DNA of 64,000 nucleotides. Origin: Streptomyces sp. G44 (lineage in GTDB: Bacteria; Actinomycetota; Actinomycetes; Streptomycetales; Streptomycetaceae). The DNA lies in NCBI RefSeq assembly GCF_016905445.1, contig NZ_JAFEXF010000002.1, positions 114,903-178,902 of the forward strand, given 5' to 3'. Shown here in pieces: positions 53,722 to 62,774 of this stretch (position 1 is its first letter; the number at the start of each line of letters is the position of its first letter). The position numbers and the translations under genes were made by a program. The notes below the pieces were generated by a model, which was not told the origin of the DNA, did not search any database, and worked only from the letters and a program-made list of their open reading frames with translations.

Positions 53722-55224
53722 GTGTTTTCTGGGTTTACTGCGTTTTCTGGGTTCTCGGCGGTCGATGCGTTCTCTGCGGGCACTGCTTCCGCCGCGGTGC
53801 CGAGACGCGGCGCGGTGCCGAGACGCAGCCGGGGCGCCGCCCGCCTCGCCGCCGTGACCGCCGCGTCGCGGCTCCTCGCCGTGGGGGCGGTGCTCGGCGC
53901 GGGGCCGGCGGCGGCCGAAGAGGTGCCGCAGCACCGGGGCGGAGCGACCGCGACGCTGGGCGGGCTTCAGACGTACGGCCAGGCGGTCGTCCGTGAGGAC
54001 GGCAGTTCGCAGCAGGTGCCCGCCGGACTCTTCGAGATGTCCGTGGACGGCGGCGGGACCCTCCAGACGTACTGCGTCGACGTCCACAGCCCCACGCAGA
54101 AGGACGCCAAGTACCAGGAGACCCCCTGGAGCGGCACATCGCTGAACGGCAACCGCGACGCGGGCCGGATCCGCTGGATCCTCCAGCACTCCTACCCGCA
54201 GGTGAACGATCTCGCGGCGCTCGCCAAGAAGGCGGGCGCGACCTCCCTCACCGAGCAGACCGCCGCGGCCGGCACCCAGGTGGCGATCTGGCGGTACTCG
54301 GACGAGGCGCAGGTCGACGCCGTCGACCCGCAGGCCGAGAAGCTCGCCGACTACCTGTACAAGAGCGCACGCGCGGGTGGCGAGCCCAAGGCGTCGCTGA
54401 CGCTGGAGCCGTCCGCCGTCTCCGGGCGCCCGGGGGAGCGGCTCGGCCCGGTCACCGTGCGGACCGACGCGGAGGCGGTGACGGTCACCCCGCCCGCAGA
54501 CACCGTGGCGAGCGGGGTGAGGGTCGTCGGCAAGGACGGCAAGCAAGTGAAGTCCGCGGGCGACGGCAGCCGGCTCTACTTCGACGTGCCGAAGGACGCG
54601 CCGGACGGCTCGGCCGCGCTGTCCGTGCAGGCGTCGACCACCGTGCCGGTCGGCAGGGCCTTCACCTCCGACGCGCGGAGCCAGACGCAGATCCTGGCGG
54701 GCTCCAGCGAGTCGACGGTGTCGGCTACGGCGACGGCCGACTGGGCGGCACAGGGCGCGGTCCCGGCGCTCTCGGCGGAGAAGAACTGCGCCAAGGGCGG
54801 CGTGGACATCACCGCCAACAACACGGGAGACGCCCCCTTCACCTTCAGCCTCATGGACGTCAAGTACACGATCAAGGCGGGGACGACGCGGACGGTGACG
54901 ATCCCGTTGCAGGAGGACCAGGCCTACGACTTCACGATCACCGGGCCGAACGGCGTGCAGAAACGCCTCACGGGCGTGCTCGACTGCCGGACCGAGGGCG
55001 ACGCGCCCGGCGTCACGGCGCAGTCCGCCGCCGAGCCGCTCCCCGCGGCGGCGGGCGGCACCTCGGGCGGCGGCGACCTCGCCGAGACCGGCAGCTCCGG
55101 CAATACGCCGCTGATGGTGGGCATCGCCGTGGGGTTCGTCCTGCTCGGCGGCGCGGCGGTGTTCCTCCTCCGCCCGAAGAAGAACCCGGCGAAGGCCCTG
55201 CCCGAGACGTCCACCGGGGAGTGA
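53722..55224 (+). CDS. Sortase-anchored thioester-domain surface protein
   Basis: A 500-residue secreted protein. GTG at 53722 follows GGAGGGGAAATCA. After a long basic leader, a signal segment (AASRLLAVGAVLGAGPAAAEE) leads to a thioester domain: the Cys is in LQTYCVDVHSP and the Gln in AGTQVAIWRYSD, the pair that forms the covalent Cys-Gln bond for attaching to surfaces. One or two Ig-like domains follow. The C-terminus has LAETG, a membrane helix and a basic tail, matching class E sortase substrates. A 15-base direct repeat (GCGGTGCCGAGACGC) lies in the leader. Confidence 0.88.
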   Translation: MFSGFTAFSGFSAVDAFSAGTASAAVPRRGAVPRRSRGAARLAAVTAASRLLAVGAVLGAGPAAAEEVPQHRGGATATLGGLQTYGQAVVREDGSSQQVPAGLFEMSVDGGGTLQTYCVDVHSPTQKDAKYQETPWSGTSLNGNRDAGRIRWILQHSYPQVNDLAALAKKAGATSLTEQTAAAGTQVAIWRYSDEAQVDAVDPQAEKLADYLYKSARAGGEPKASLTLEPSAVSGRPGERLGPVTVRTDAEAVTVTPPADTVASGVRVVGKDGKQVKSAGDGSRLYFDVPKDAPDGSAALSVQASTTVPVGRAFTSDARSQTQILAGSSESTVSATATADWAAQGAVPALSAEKNCAKGGVDITANNTGDAPFTFSLMDVKYTIKAGTTRTVTIPLQEDQAYDFTITGPNGVQKRLTGVLDCRTEGDAPGVTAQSAAEPLPAAAGGTSGGGDLAETGSSGNTPLMVGIAVGFVLLGGAAVFLLRPKKNPAKALPETSTGE

Positions 55225-55381
55225 CCCGACGCGTCCACCGGGAAGTGAACTCCGGGTCACCGAAAGGTGGCCACGCGTGAGGGCCGCCGCCCGGCGGTGA
55301 ACCAGCCGGTTTCCGCCTGGGGGCGGCCGTCAGGCAAGATGGGGTGTATCTGCCCACTCACTGATTGCCGGACGGTTTCTC

Positions 55382-57046
55382 TTGGCTGAGTACATCTACA
55401 CCATGCGCAAGACGCGCAAGGCGCACGGCGACAAGGTGATCCTCGACGACGTCACCTTGAGCTTCCTTCCTGGCGCGAAGATCGGTGTCGTGGGCCCCAA
55501 CGGCGCCGGTAAGTCCACGGTGCTCAAGATCATGGCGGGCATCGAGCAGCCCTCCAACGGCGACGCCTTCCTCTCGCCCGGCTACACCGTCGGCATGCTC
55601 CTCCAGGAGCCGCCCCTCGACGAGTCCAAGACCGTCCTGGAGAACGTGCAGGACGGTGCGAAGGAGGTCATGGGCAAGCTCCGGCGCTTCAACGAGGTCG
55701 CCGAGCTGATGGCCACCGACTACTCCGACGCGCTGATGGAGGAGATGGGCAAGCTCCAGGAGGACCTGGACCACGCCAACGCGTGGGACCTGGACGCCCA
55801 GCTGGAGCAGGCCATGGACGCCCTGGGCTGCCCGCCCGGCGACTGGCCCGTCACCAACCTCTCCGGTGGCGAGAAGCGCCGCGTCGCGCTCTGCAAGCTG
55901 CTCCTCGAAGCCCCCGACCTGCTGCTCCTCGACGAGCCCACCAACCACCTGGACGCCGAGTCCGTGCAGTGGCTGGAGCAGCACCTCGCGAAGTACCCCG
56001 GCACCGTCGTCGCCGTCACCCACGACCGGTACTTCCTCGACAACGTCGCGGGCTGGATCCTGGAGCTCGACCGCGGCCGCGCGATCGGCTACGAGGGCAA
56101 CTACTCCACGTACCTGGAGACCAAGCAGACCCGTCTCAAGGTCGAGGGCCAGAAGGACGCCAAGCGCGCCAAGCGGCTCAAGGAAGAGCTGGAGTGGGTG
56201 CGCTCCAACGCCAAGGGGCGGCAGGCCAAGTCCAAGGCGCGTCTGGCGCGCTACGAGGAGATGGCCGCCGAGGCGGACAAGATGCGGAAGCTGGACTTCG
56301 AGGAGATCCAGATCCCGCCGGGCCCGCGCCTGGGCAACATCGTCGTCGAGGTGAACAACCTCTCGAAGGCCTTCGGCGAGAAGGTCCTCATCGACGACCT
56401 GAGCTTCACCCTGCCGCGCAACGGCATCGTCGGCGTCATCGGCCCGAACGGCGCGGGCAAGACCACGCTGTTCAAGATGATCCAGGGCCTGGAGGAGCCG
56501 GACTCCGGTTCCATCAAGGTCGGCGACACGGTCAAGATCTCCTACGTCGACCAGAGCCGCGCCAACATCGACCCGAAGAAGACGCTCTGGGCGGTCGTCT
56601 CGGACGAGCTGGACTACATCAACGTCGGCCAGGTCGAGATGCCCAGCCGCGCGTACGTGTCCGCCTTCGGCTTCAAGGGTCCGGACCAGCAGAAGCCCGC
56701 GGGCGTGCTCTCCGGCGGTGAGCGCAACCGCCTGAACCTCGCGCTCACCCTCAAGCAGGGCGGCAACCTCCTGCTCCTCGACGAGCCGACGAACGACCTG
56801 GACGTCGAGACCCTGTCCTCCCTGGAGAACGCGCTCCTGGAGTTCCCGGGCGCGGCCGTGGTCGTCTCCCACGACCGCTGGTTCCTGGACCGCGTCGCCA
56901 CGCACATCCTGGCGTACGAGGGCGACTCCAAGTGGTTCTGGTTCGAGGGCAACTTCGAGGCGTACGAGAAGAACAAGATCGAGCGCCTCGGCCCGGACGC
57001 GGCCCGGCCGCACCGTGCCACCTACAAGAAGCTGACGCGAGGCTGA
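55382..57046 (+). CDS. ettA: ABC-F ATPase EttA (translational throttle)
   Basis: A 554-residue ABC-F protein with two ATPase domains: Walker A GPNGAGKST and GPNGAGKTT, signatures LSGGEKRRVAL and LSGGERNRLNL, Walker B LLLLDEPTNHLD and LLLLDEPTNDLD. The linker is KR-rich (DAKRAKRLKEELEWVRSNAK), and the arm loop of EttA is present in domain 1. It gates the first peptide bond according to energy state. A TTG start at 55382 is used. A long antisense frame here is a shadow. Confidence 0.95.
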   Translation: MAEYIYTMRKTRKAHGDKVILDDVTLSFLPGAKIGVVGPNGAGKSTVLKIMAGIEQPSNGDAFLSPGYTVGMLLQEPPLDESKTVLENVQDGAKEVMGKLRRFNEVAELMATDYSDALMEEMGKLQEDLDHANAWDLDAQLEQAMDALGCPPGDWPVTNLSGGEKRRVALCKLLLEAPDLLLLDEPTNHLDAESVQWLEQHLAKYPGTVVAVTHDRYFLDNVAGWILELDRGRAIGYEGNYSTYLETKQTRLKVEGQKDAKRAKRLKEELEWVRSNAKGRQAKSKARLARYEEMAAEADKMRKLDFEEIQIPPGPRLGNIVVEVNNLSKAFGEKVLIDDLSFTLPRNGIVGVIGPNGAGKTTLFKMIQGLEEPDSGSIKVGDTVKISYVDQSRANIDPKKTLWAVVSDELDYINVGQVEMPSRAYVSAFGFKGPDQQKPAGVLSGGERNRLNLALTLKQGGNLLLLDEPTNDLDVETLSSLENALLEFPGAAVVVSHDRWFLDRVATHILAYEGDSKWFWFEGNFEAYEKNKIERLGPDAARPHRATYKKLTRG

Positions 57047-57053
57047 GGCGGCG

Positions 57054-57494
57054 GTGGCTCGACACATCTACCAGTGCCCGCTGCGCTGGTCGGACATGGA
57101 CGCCTTCGGGCACGTCAACAACGTCGTCTTCCTGCGGTATCTGGAAGAGGCGCGCATCGACTTCATGTTCCGGCTGGCGCCCGGTGACGGGTCCCCGTCG
57201 TTCTCCGGCGGTTCGGTCGTGGCCCGCCACGAGATCGACTACGTACGGCCGTTGGTGCACCGGCACGAGCCGGTCACCATCGAGTCGTGGGTGACGAAGA
57301 TCGGCGCGGCGTCGCTGACCATCGCGTACGAGATCAAGGACGCGGACCAGGTGTATGTGCGGGCCTCGACCGTGGTCGTCCCCTTCGACCTGGAGGCGCA
57401 GCGGCCCCGGCGGATCTCCGCCGAGGAGCGGCGGTTCCTTGAGGAGTACGTCGACGATTCCGCCGACAGCGGTTCGGGGGCGCTCGTCGCATGA
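57054..57494 (+). CDS. Hotdog-fold acyl-CoA thioesterase
   Basis: A 146-residue 4HBT-family protein. WSDMDAFGHVNNVVFLRYLEEAR is the family active-site region, with Asp in the DAFGHVNN loop. It starts 7 bases after ettA and overlaps the next gene (stop 57494, start 57491). A standard Streptomyces neighbour of ettA. Substrate acyl-CoA unknown. Confidence 0.92.
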   Translation: MARHIYQCPLRWSDMDAFGHVNNVVFLRYLEEARIDFMFRLAPGDGSPSFSGGSVVARHEIDYVRPLVHRHEPVTIESWVTKIGAASLTIAYEIKDADQVYVRASTVVVPFDLEAQRPRRISAEERRFLEEYVDDSADSGSGALVA

Positions 57495-58180
57495 CCGCGA
57501 CCGCGCGGCTGCACTTCGCCGATGCCGGGGAGGCGGCGGACCTCGCCGCCTTCCTGGCCCGGCTGATCCACTACGACAAGGCCGCCGCGGTGCGGCTCCA
57601 GGCCGCCGGGGACACGCTCGCCGTGTTCGGGCGGCCACCGTCGTTCGAGGTGCTGGCCATCCGTACGGCGCGGCTCGCCACGCCGTACGGACACGGGGTG
57701 GACGCGACGCTCGACGTCACCGTCTCCGCGGGTGAGTTCCTGGAGTCCGTGGGGGAGTCGGCGCGGCCCGGGGCGGCGGCCGGAGCCGCCGTGCCGGGGG
57801 CCGTCACCGGGCCGCCGTGGGCGGGAGTGCTGCCGCCGCGCGGCGGATGGCGGCAGGAGCCGGGGCTTCCGGATCCGGCTGTGGTGCGGGAGCTGGTGCG
57901 GGTCGCGGTGGGCGAGTTCCGGTCCCGCGTCGAGCAGTTGCCCGCCGAGCGGCGGGTGCGGGCCGAACTGGACCGGGTGGGCCGGGAGATCTGGTCCCGG
58001 ACCATCGGCGACACCCAGCTGCCGGTGCGGGCCGCGCACGCCGCGCAGTCGCTCGGCTTCCTGCGGGGGGACACGCTGACCCTGCTGTCCTCGGGGGCGT
58101 GGCTTCGGCTGCGTACGGCCTACGGGTCCGTCGCGGTGCGGCGGGGCGGGGTCCAGGGGCTTTCGGTCACGCCCGCCTAG
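57491..58180 (+). CDS. Conserved hypothetical protein
   Basis: A 229-residue protein with no domain I can name. It is Ala/Val/Arg-rich with IHYDKAAAVRLQAAG early and LPVRAAHAAQSLGFL late. GTG/ATG region at 57491 overlaps the thioesterase stop. It looks like the conserved third gene of the ettA-thioesterase cluster in streptomycetes. Function unknown. Confidence 0.8.
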   Translation: MTATARLHFADAGEAADLAAFLARLIHYDKAAAVRLQAAGDTLAVFGRPPSFEVLAIRTARLATPYGHGVDATLDVTVSAGEFLESVGESARPGAAAGAAVPGAVTGPPWAGVLPPRGGWRQEPGLPDPAVVRELVRVAVGEFRSRVEQLPAERRVRAELDRVGREIWSRTIGDTQLPVRAAHAAQSLGFLRGDTLTLLSSGAWLRLRTAYGSVAVRRGGVQGLSVTPA

Positions 58181-58341
58181 AGCGGCGGCGCGCAGGGTCG
58201 GCTCAGGCGGGCCCGGCGGGCGGGCGGGTGTTGTCCAGCCGGCCGCCGACGTGGTCCTTCCGATGTGGCCCCGCTCCAGCTCCGGGGCCACCGCCCCCGG
58301 CAACCCTGTCGCGCATCTCCGGGGCCGCCGCTTTCAGGGCG

Positions 58342-58755
58342 TCAGCCCTCGGAGTTCACCATCGACGCCGCCGCGTACGTCAGGTAGTTCCACAGCGTCC
58401 GCTCGTGCTCCTCGGAGAGGCCGAGCTCGTCGACCGCCGCGCGCATGTGCTTCAGCCAGGCGTCGTGCGCCGCCCTGTCCACGGTGAACGGCGCGTGCCG
58501 CATGCGCAGCCGCGGGTGGCCGCGGTGGTCGCTGTAGGTGCGGGGGCCGCCCCAGTACTGCATCAGGAAGAGGACGAGGCGCTCCTCGGCCGGGCCGAGG
58601 TCCTCCTCCGGGTACATCGGCCGCAGCAACGGATCCTCCGCGACCCCCTGGTAGAAGAGGTGCACCAGGCGCCGGAAGGTCTCCTCGCCGCCGACCTGCT
58701 CGTAGAAGGTCTGCTCCTGAAGCGTGCCGCGTGGGATCTCTTTCACACCGTCCAT
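58342..58755 (-). CDS. Truncated haemoglobin (group II)
   Basis: A 137-residue two-over-two globin: FYEQVGGEETFRRLVHLFYQ at the N-terminus, then QYWGGPRTYSDHRGHPRLRM and the proximal His in RMRHAPF. Group II (GlbO-like) proteins bind oxygen or NO. ATG at 58755. Monocistronic by position. Confidence 0.94.
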   Translation of the reverse strand: MDGVKEIPRGTLQEQTFYEQVGGEETFRRLVHLFYQGVAEDPLLRPMYPEEDLGPAEERLVLFLMQYWGGPRTYSDHRGHPRLRMRHAPFTVDRAAHDAWLKHMRAAVDELGLSEEHERTLWNYLTYAAASMVNSEG

Positions 58756-58869
58756 GGTCTCAGACGGGACGACCGAGGACGGAAGGCTTAGGACCACCTG
58801 CTGCCGGGCCATCGGCCGCGCACCTTCCCGCCACTCGCATCGGCGGCGTCCGCGCAGCACAGTGGAGCC

Positions 58870-59832
58870 ATGGAACCCGATTCCGCACTCGTCGCCGAGG
58901 CCCGGTCCGCTCTCGTGCGCGAGATCGAGGCGAGCGGGGCCTGGCGGGACGATCCGGCCTGGCGGGAGGCCTTCGAGGCCGTGCCGCGCCACCTGTTCGT
59001 GCCCTACTACTACGCCGCCGGCACGGGCGGTGCCCACGAGCGGCTGTGGGGCGAGGACCCCGACCCGGAGCGCCGCGCCCGCTGGGTGCGCGGGGCCTAC
59101 GAGGACGCGCCCCTCGCCACCCGGGTGCGCGACGGCGAGCTGGTCTCCTCCAGCAGCCAGCCGTCCCTGATGGCGCTGATGCTGACCGCGCTGCGGGTAC
59201 GGGAAGGGGATCGCGTCCTGGAGATCGGCGCCGGCACCGGCTACAACGCCGCCCTGCTCGCCCACCGGCTCGGCGACGACCGCGTCACCACCGTCGACCT
59301 GGACCCGGAGATCACGGAGTCCGCGCGGCGCCACCTGGCGGCGGCCGGACACCACCCGGCCGTGATCACCGGGGACGGGGCGGCCGGCTGCGCCGAGCGG
59401 GCGCCGTACGACCGGATCATCGTCACCTGCACCCTCACCTCGGTGCCCCGGCTGTGGCTCGCCCAGTGCGCCCCCGGCGCCCGCATCCTCGCGCCGCTGG
59501 CCACCGGCCTGATCGCGCTGACCGTGCGGGACGCCGAGCACGCCGAGGGGCGCTTCCTGCACACGCCCGCCTACTTCGTGCCGCTGCGCGGCGGCGGCAC
59601 CGGCGCCCCGCGCGAGCCGTACATCGGGGGGCTGCCGCGCAGGGCCCTACAGAACGAGCTGTTCCGGTTCCTGCTGGAGCTGACCGCGGGCAGCCTCGAC
59701 CCGCACGAGGCGCTCGCGCTGTGGGAGCGCGAGGGCCGCCCGGTGCGCGAGCGCTTCGGGGTGTCCGTGCGCGGGCGGTACGAGTGGGCCTGGCTGGACG
59801 ACCCCGAAGGGCCGTACGCCTGGCCGCTGTGA
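58870..59832 (+). CDS. PCMT-like SAM methyltransferase
   Basis: A 320-residue protein-isoaspartate-methyltransferase-type enzyme: AVPRHLFVP early, SSSSQPSLMALML as the substrate loop and LEIGAGTGYNAALLAHRLG as SAM motif I. The C-terminal third is an extension seen in actinobacterial versions. Divergent from the globin gene. A second PCMT-like enzyme, 15.3-16.6 kb, belongs to the accessory block. Confidence 0.92.
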   Translation: MEPDSALVAEARSALVREIEASGAWRDDPAWREAFEAVPRHLFVPYYYAAGTGGAHERLWGEDPDPERRARWVRGAYEDAPLATRVRDGELVSSSSQPSLMALMLTALRVREGDRVLEIGAGTGYNAALLAHRLGDDRVTTVDLDPEITESARRHLAAAGHHPAVITGDGAAGCAERAPYDRIIVTCTLTSVPRLWLAQCAPGARILAPLATGLIALTVRDAEHAEGRFLHTPAYFVPLRGGGTGAPREPYIGGLPRRALQNELFRFLLELTAGSLDPHEALALWEREGRPVRERFGVSVRGRYEWAWLDDPEGPYAWPL

Positions 59833-59868
59833 CGTGACCGCCCGCGGCAGCGGGCGCCGGCGGCACCG

Positions 59869-61245
59869 CTAGTCGCGGCGGACCGTGATCGTCGTCCAGG
59901 CGCCCACGTGCACCCGGTCGCCGTCCTGGAGCGGCACCGGCACGAACGGCTGGATGGGCTCCTCGCCGCCGTTGACCGTGGTGCCGTTCGTGGAGTTCTG
60001 GTCGACGACCGCCCAGCCGCCGTCCGGCTGCTGGACCAGGATCGCGTGCTGGTGCGAGACGCCCGGGTCCTCCGGGGGCACCGACAGGTCGATGTCCGGG
60101 GTGTCGCCCGTGGAGTGGCGGCGGCGGCCGATGGTGATCTGGTTGCCGGCCAGCGGGCGCTGCTGCTCCGGCGAGTACGCGGGCAGGTTCAGGCCCGACG
60201 CCTCGGGGCCGCTGCGCTGCATCATCGCCATGAAGTACTCGCGGTCGGGACCGATCGTCGCCGTCCACGTGCCGGGGCCCTGCGGGGCCTGCTGCTGCGG
60301 GACCTGCTGCTGAGGGTGCTCCTGCTGCTCCTGCTGCGGCTGCTGGGGCGCCTGGTGCTGCTGGGCCTGGTGCTGGGGCGCCTGCTGCCGCGGGGGTACC
60401 GGCTGGAAGACGTCCTGCCGCTGGAACGGCTGCTGTTGCTGCTGCTGCGGCGGGGCGGCGGACGACGGCGGCGAGATCACCCAGTCGTCGTCACCGCCAC
60501 CGGCGCTGCCGCCGCCGAAGGACGGACCGCCGGAGCCGGGCTGCGGCGGGGGCGGGGGGCCCTGCGGGGCGCCCGTCTCCTGGGGGAACGCGGGCGGCGC
60601 GGGCGGACCCGGCTGCTGCTGGAAGGCCTGGGGGGCGCCGGGCGGGGCCTGGCCGGGACCGCCCTGACCGGGACCGCCCTGACCGGGACCGCCGCCAGGG
60701 CCGTTCCCTGGGCCGTTGCCGAACGGCGGGATCGGCTCGGCGGGCCGGTTCATCTGCGAGGGACGCGAGCCCTGGTACTCGTACGCGTCCTGCCCGGGGC
60801 GGCCCGGCTGACCGGGGTGCCCGGGGTGGCCGCCGGGCGGCGGCTGCTGCTGGAACGGCTGCCCGGGGCGCGGCGCGGGGGCGCCGGGGCCGCCCTGGGT
60901 GTTCGGCAGGGGCCGGAGCGGCGCGGCCGGGGTGTAGGACGTCGCGGTGTTCGTCAGGAAGTTCCAGCGGCACTCCTCGCAGAACGGCGCGTTCGCCTCG
61001 CGGGGCGTGCGGCACTGCGGGCAGAGCTCCGCCTCGGACGCCTGGTCCGGCACGGCGGCCGGATGCGGGCGCCCGGGGCCGGGCTGCGAGAAGTCCGGGT
61101 TCTGACCGGGGGGTGCCGGCGGATAGCCGTAGCCCGCCGCGGGCGGCGGCGGGGGAGGCGGTGGTACGGCACCGGCCATGCGGTGACCGCAGACCTCGCA
61201 CCAGTCGTCGGAACCCGACTGGTGTCCGTTCGGGCAGGTCGGCAT
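59869..61245 (-). CDS. FHA-domain protein with zinc ribbons
   Basis: A 458-residue protein: zinc-ribbon CxxC pairs at the N-terminus (CPNGHQSGSDDWCEVCG) and near 75-95 (CPQCRTPREANAPFCEEC), a Pro/Gln-rich disordered middle of about 230 residues, and a C-terminal FHA domain (GNQITIGRRRHS, VSHQHAIL, NSTNGTTVNG) that reads phosphothreonine. It precedes vWA and PP2C genes on the same strand, a conserved Ser/Thr-kinase signalling set. Confidence 0.93.
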   Translation of the reverse strand: MPTCPNGHQSGSDDWCEVCGHRMAGAVPPPPPPPPAAGYGYPPAPPGQNPDFSQPGPGRPHPAAVPDQASEAELCPQCRTPREANAPFCEECRWNFLTNTATSYTPAAPLRPLPNTQGGPGAPAPRPGQPFQQQPPPGGHPGHPGQPGRPGQDAYEYQGSRPSQMNRPAEPIPPFGNGPGNGPGGGPGQGGPGQGGPGQAPPGAPQAFQQQPGPPAPPAFPQETGAPQGPPPPPQPGSGGPSFGGGSAGGGDDDWVISPPSSAAPPQQQQQQPFQRQDVFQPVPPRQQAPQHQAQQHQAPQQPQQEQQEHPQQQVPQQQAPQGPGTWTATIGPDREYFMAMMQRSGPEASGLNLPAYSPEQQRPLAGNQITIGRRRHSTGDTPDIDLSVPPEDPGVSHQHAILVQQPDGGWAVVDQNSTNGTTVNGGEEPIQPFVPVPLQDGDRVHVGAWTTITVRRD

Positions 61246-61345
61246 GTCGGCGCTTCCCCCTCTCCTTCACCGGCCCGAGGGCCGTACGTACTGCGTCTCA
61301 CTGGTCCACGGCGCCGGGGCGCCGCGCTGCTTCTTCACGCGTTCT

Positions 61346-62704
61346 TCACGACTGCTTCTTCACGCGAACGGTCTTCGTCGACCGGGTTTCGAGAGTCATC
61401 TCGTCGGCCTCGGCGACCTTCGCCTTCAATCGAACAGTACCTTCCGCGGCATCCACCACGTCCACCACCTTCGAAAGCAGTTTCGCCGTATCGGCGTTGC
61501 CCGAGGCGGCGGCGAGCTGGACGGCGCGGCCGAGTTTCGCCGTCGCGCCGTCGAGATCCCCCGATTTGCGGGCGTCGAGTCCCTGCTGGATGACGTGCGC
61601 CAGCTCCGCCTGGCCCGTGTAGTGCGCGACCTGCGGATTGATGGAGGTGGAGGCCGCCATGTCGTCCGTCCACACCGCCCGCACCAGGCCCTGCGACAGC
61701 GTCCGCGTGCTGCCGTCGGGCTGCGGCACGACCAGGGAGACCCGGGCCGCGAGCATCTCCTGGCCGAGGTCGGCGGCCGGCACCCGCACACAGATGTGAT
61801 AGTCGCGTGACTCGTCGCCCCAGGACCCCGTCGGGTAGTCCCCGGCGCGCGGGCCCGCCTCCGTGCGACGGCCCGTCAGGTCCTCGACCGTGGGCGCCAC
61901 TTGCTTCACGAACAGGATCTCCACGCCCACGGGCGTCCACAGCCGCAGGCTGACGTCGGCGACCTCCTTGCCCATCGCCTCCTCCATCATCCGCGTGAAG
62001 TCGGCGCGGAGCCCCGCCGGGTCGGCGACGATGTCGGCGGTGCCGAGCAGCGCGGAGGCGATCCCGGTGACCTCCTTCACCTCCCAGTCCGTGCCGACGC
62101 CGCGGGCATCGCAGGTGAAGCGGCCCGCACAGGCGTCCAGCGCGGCCCTGAGGTCCTCGGGCGACTCGTGTTCGTTGCGGCCGTCGGTGAGCAGGATGCC
62201 GTGGCGCACCGCGGTCGGGGCGACGTCGGCGGAGGCGAGCAGCCGGTCGGCGAGCCGCAGCCAGGTGCCGATCGCCGTACCGCCGCCCGCGCTGAGCGCA
62301 CGCAGCGCCTGCTTGGCCTGCTCGCGCGTGGCGGGGTCGGCCACCGCGAGGCGGCCGTTGCCCGGATAGACCTCCTTGGCGACGTGGGTGCCGCCGATCA
62401 CCGCGAAGCGCACGCCGTCGCGCACGGCGTCGATCGCGGCGGCCGTGGCGTCCCGCGCGCCCCGCATCTTCGTCGGCGGGTAGTCCATCGAACCGGAGCA
62501 GTCGACCATGATCGCCACGGCGGCGTCCGGGCCCTGCCCCGTGGTGTACAGGTGCGGCGCGCTCACCGCGGAACCGATCGTCCCGCCGCCGGTGGAGGTC
62601 ACCGTCGCGATGGCGTTGACCTCGCGGCCGCCCTCCGGCAGGAACTCGTTCTGGTAGACGTCGACCGAGAACTGCGGCACGTTCGACTTCGAGAAAATGG
62701 CCAT
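61346..62704 (-). CDS. vWA-domain protein
   Basis: A 452-residue von Willebrand A protein with the MIDAS motif DCSGSMDYPP near residue 57 and Thr/Asp partners further on (GGTAIG, LTDGRN). The C-terminal part is TPR- or helix-rich (QQGLDARKSGDLDGATAKLG). Works with the neighbouring FHA and PP2C proteins; the metal-dependent partner is unknown. Confidence 0.92.
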   Translation of the reverse strand: MAIFSKSNVPQFSVDVYQNEFLPEGGREVNAIATVTSTGGGTIGSAVSAPHLYTTGQGPDAAVAIMVDCSGSMDYPPTKMRGARDATAAAIDAVRDGVRFAVIGGTHVAKEVYPGNGRLAVADPATREQAKQALRALSAGGGTAIGTWLRLADRLLASADVAPTAVRHGILLTDGRNEHESPEDLRAALDACAGRFTCDARGVGTDWEVKEVTGIASALLGTADIVADPAGLRADFTRMMEEAMGKEVADVSLRLWTPVGVEILFVKQVAPTVEDLTGRRTEAGPRAGDYPTGSWGDESRDYHICVRVPAADLGQEMLAARVSLVVPQPDGSTRTLSQGLVRAVWTDDMAASTSINPQVAHYTGQAELAHVIQQGLDARKSGDLDGATAKLGRAVQLAAASGNADTAKLLSKVVDVVDAAEGTVRLKAKVAEADEMTLETRSTKTVRVKKQS

Positions 62705-62774
62705 GGATGCTGCTCCCCCTCAGATCCTCGGATCCTCACCGCCCCGGCAGCCCCGGTACGGCCCCCGTGCGGCG

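Noticed and set aside
55358..57067. Large minus-strand frame opposite ettA
   Set aside because: It is a GC-bias shadow: Val/Leu/Glu-rich, no domain content, and fully antisense to a confident gene.
59908..61593. Plus-strand frame opposite the FHA gene
   Set aside because: Leu/Arg-rich shadow created by the Gln/Pro repeats of the FHA protein.
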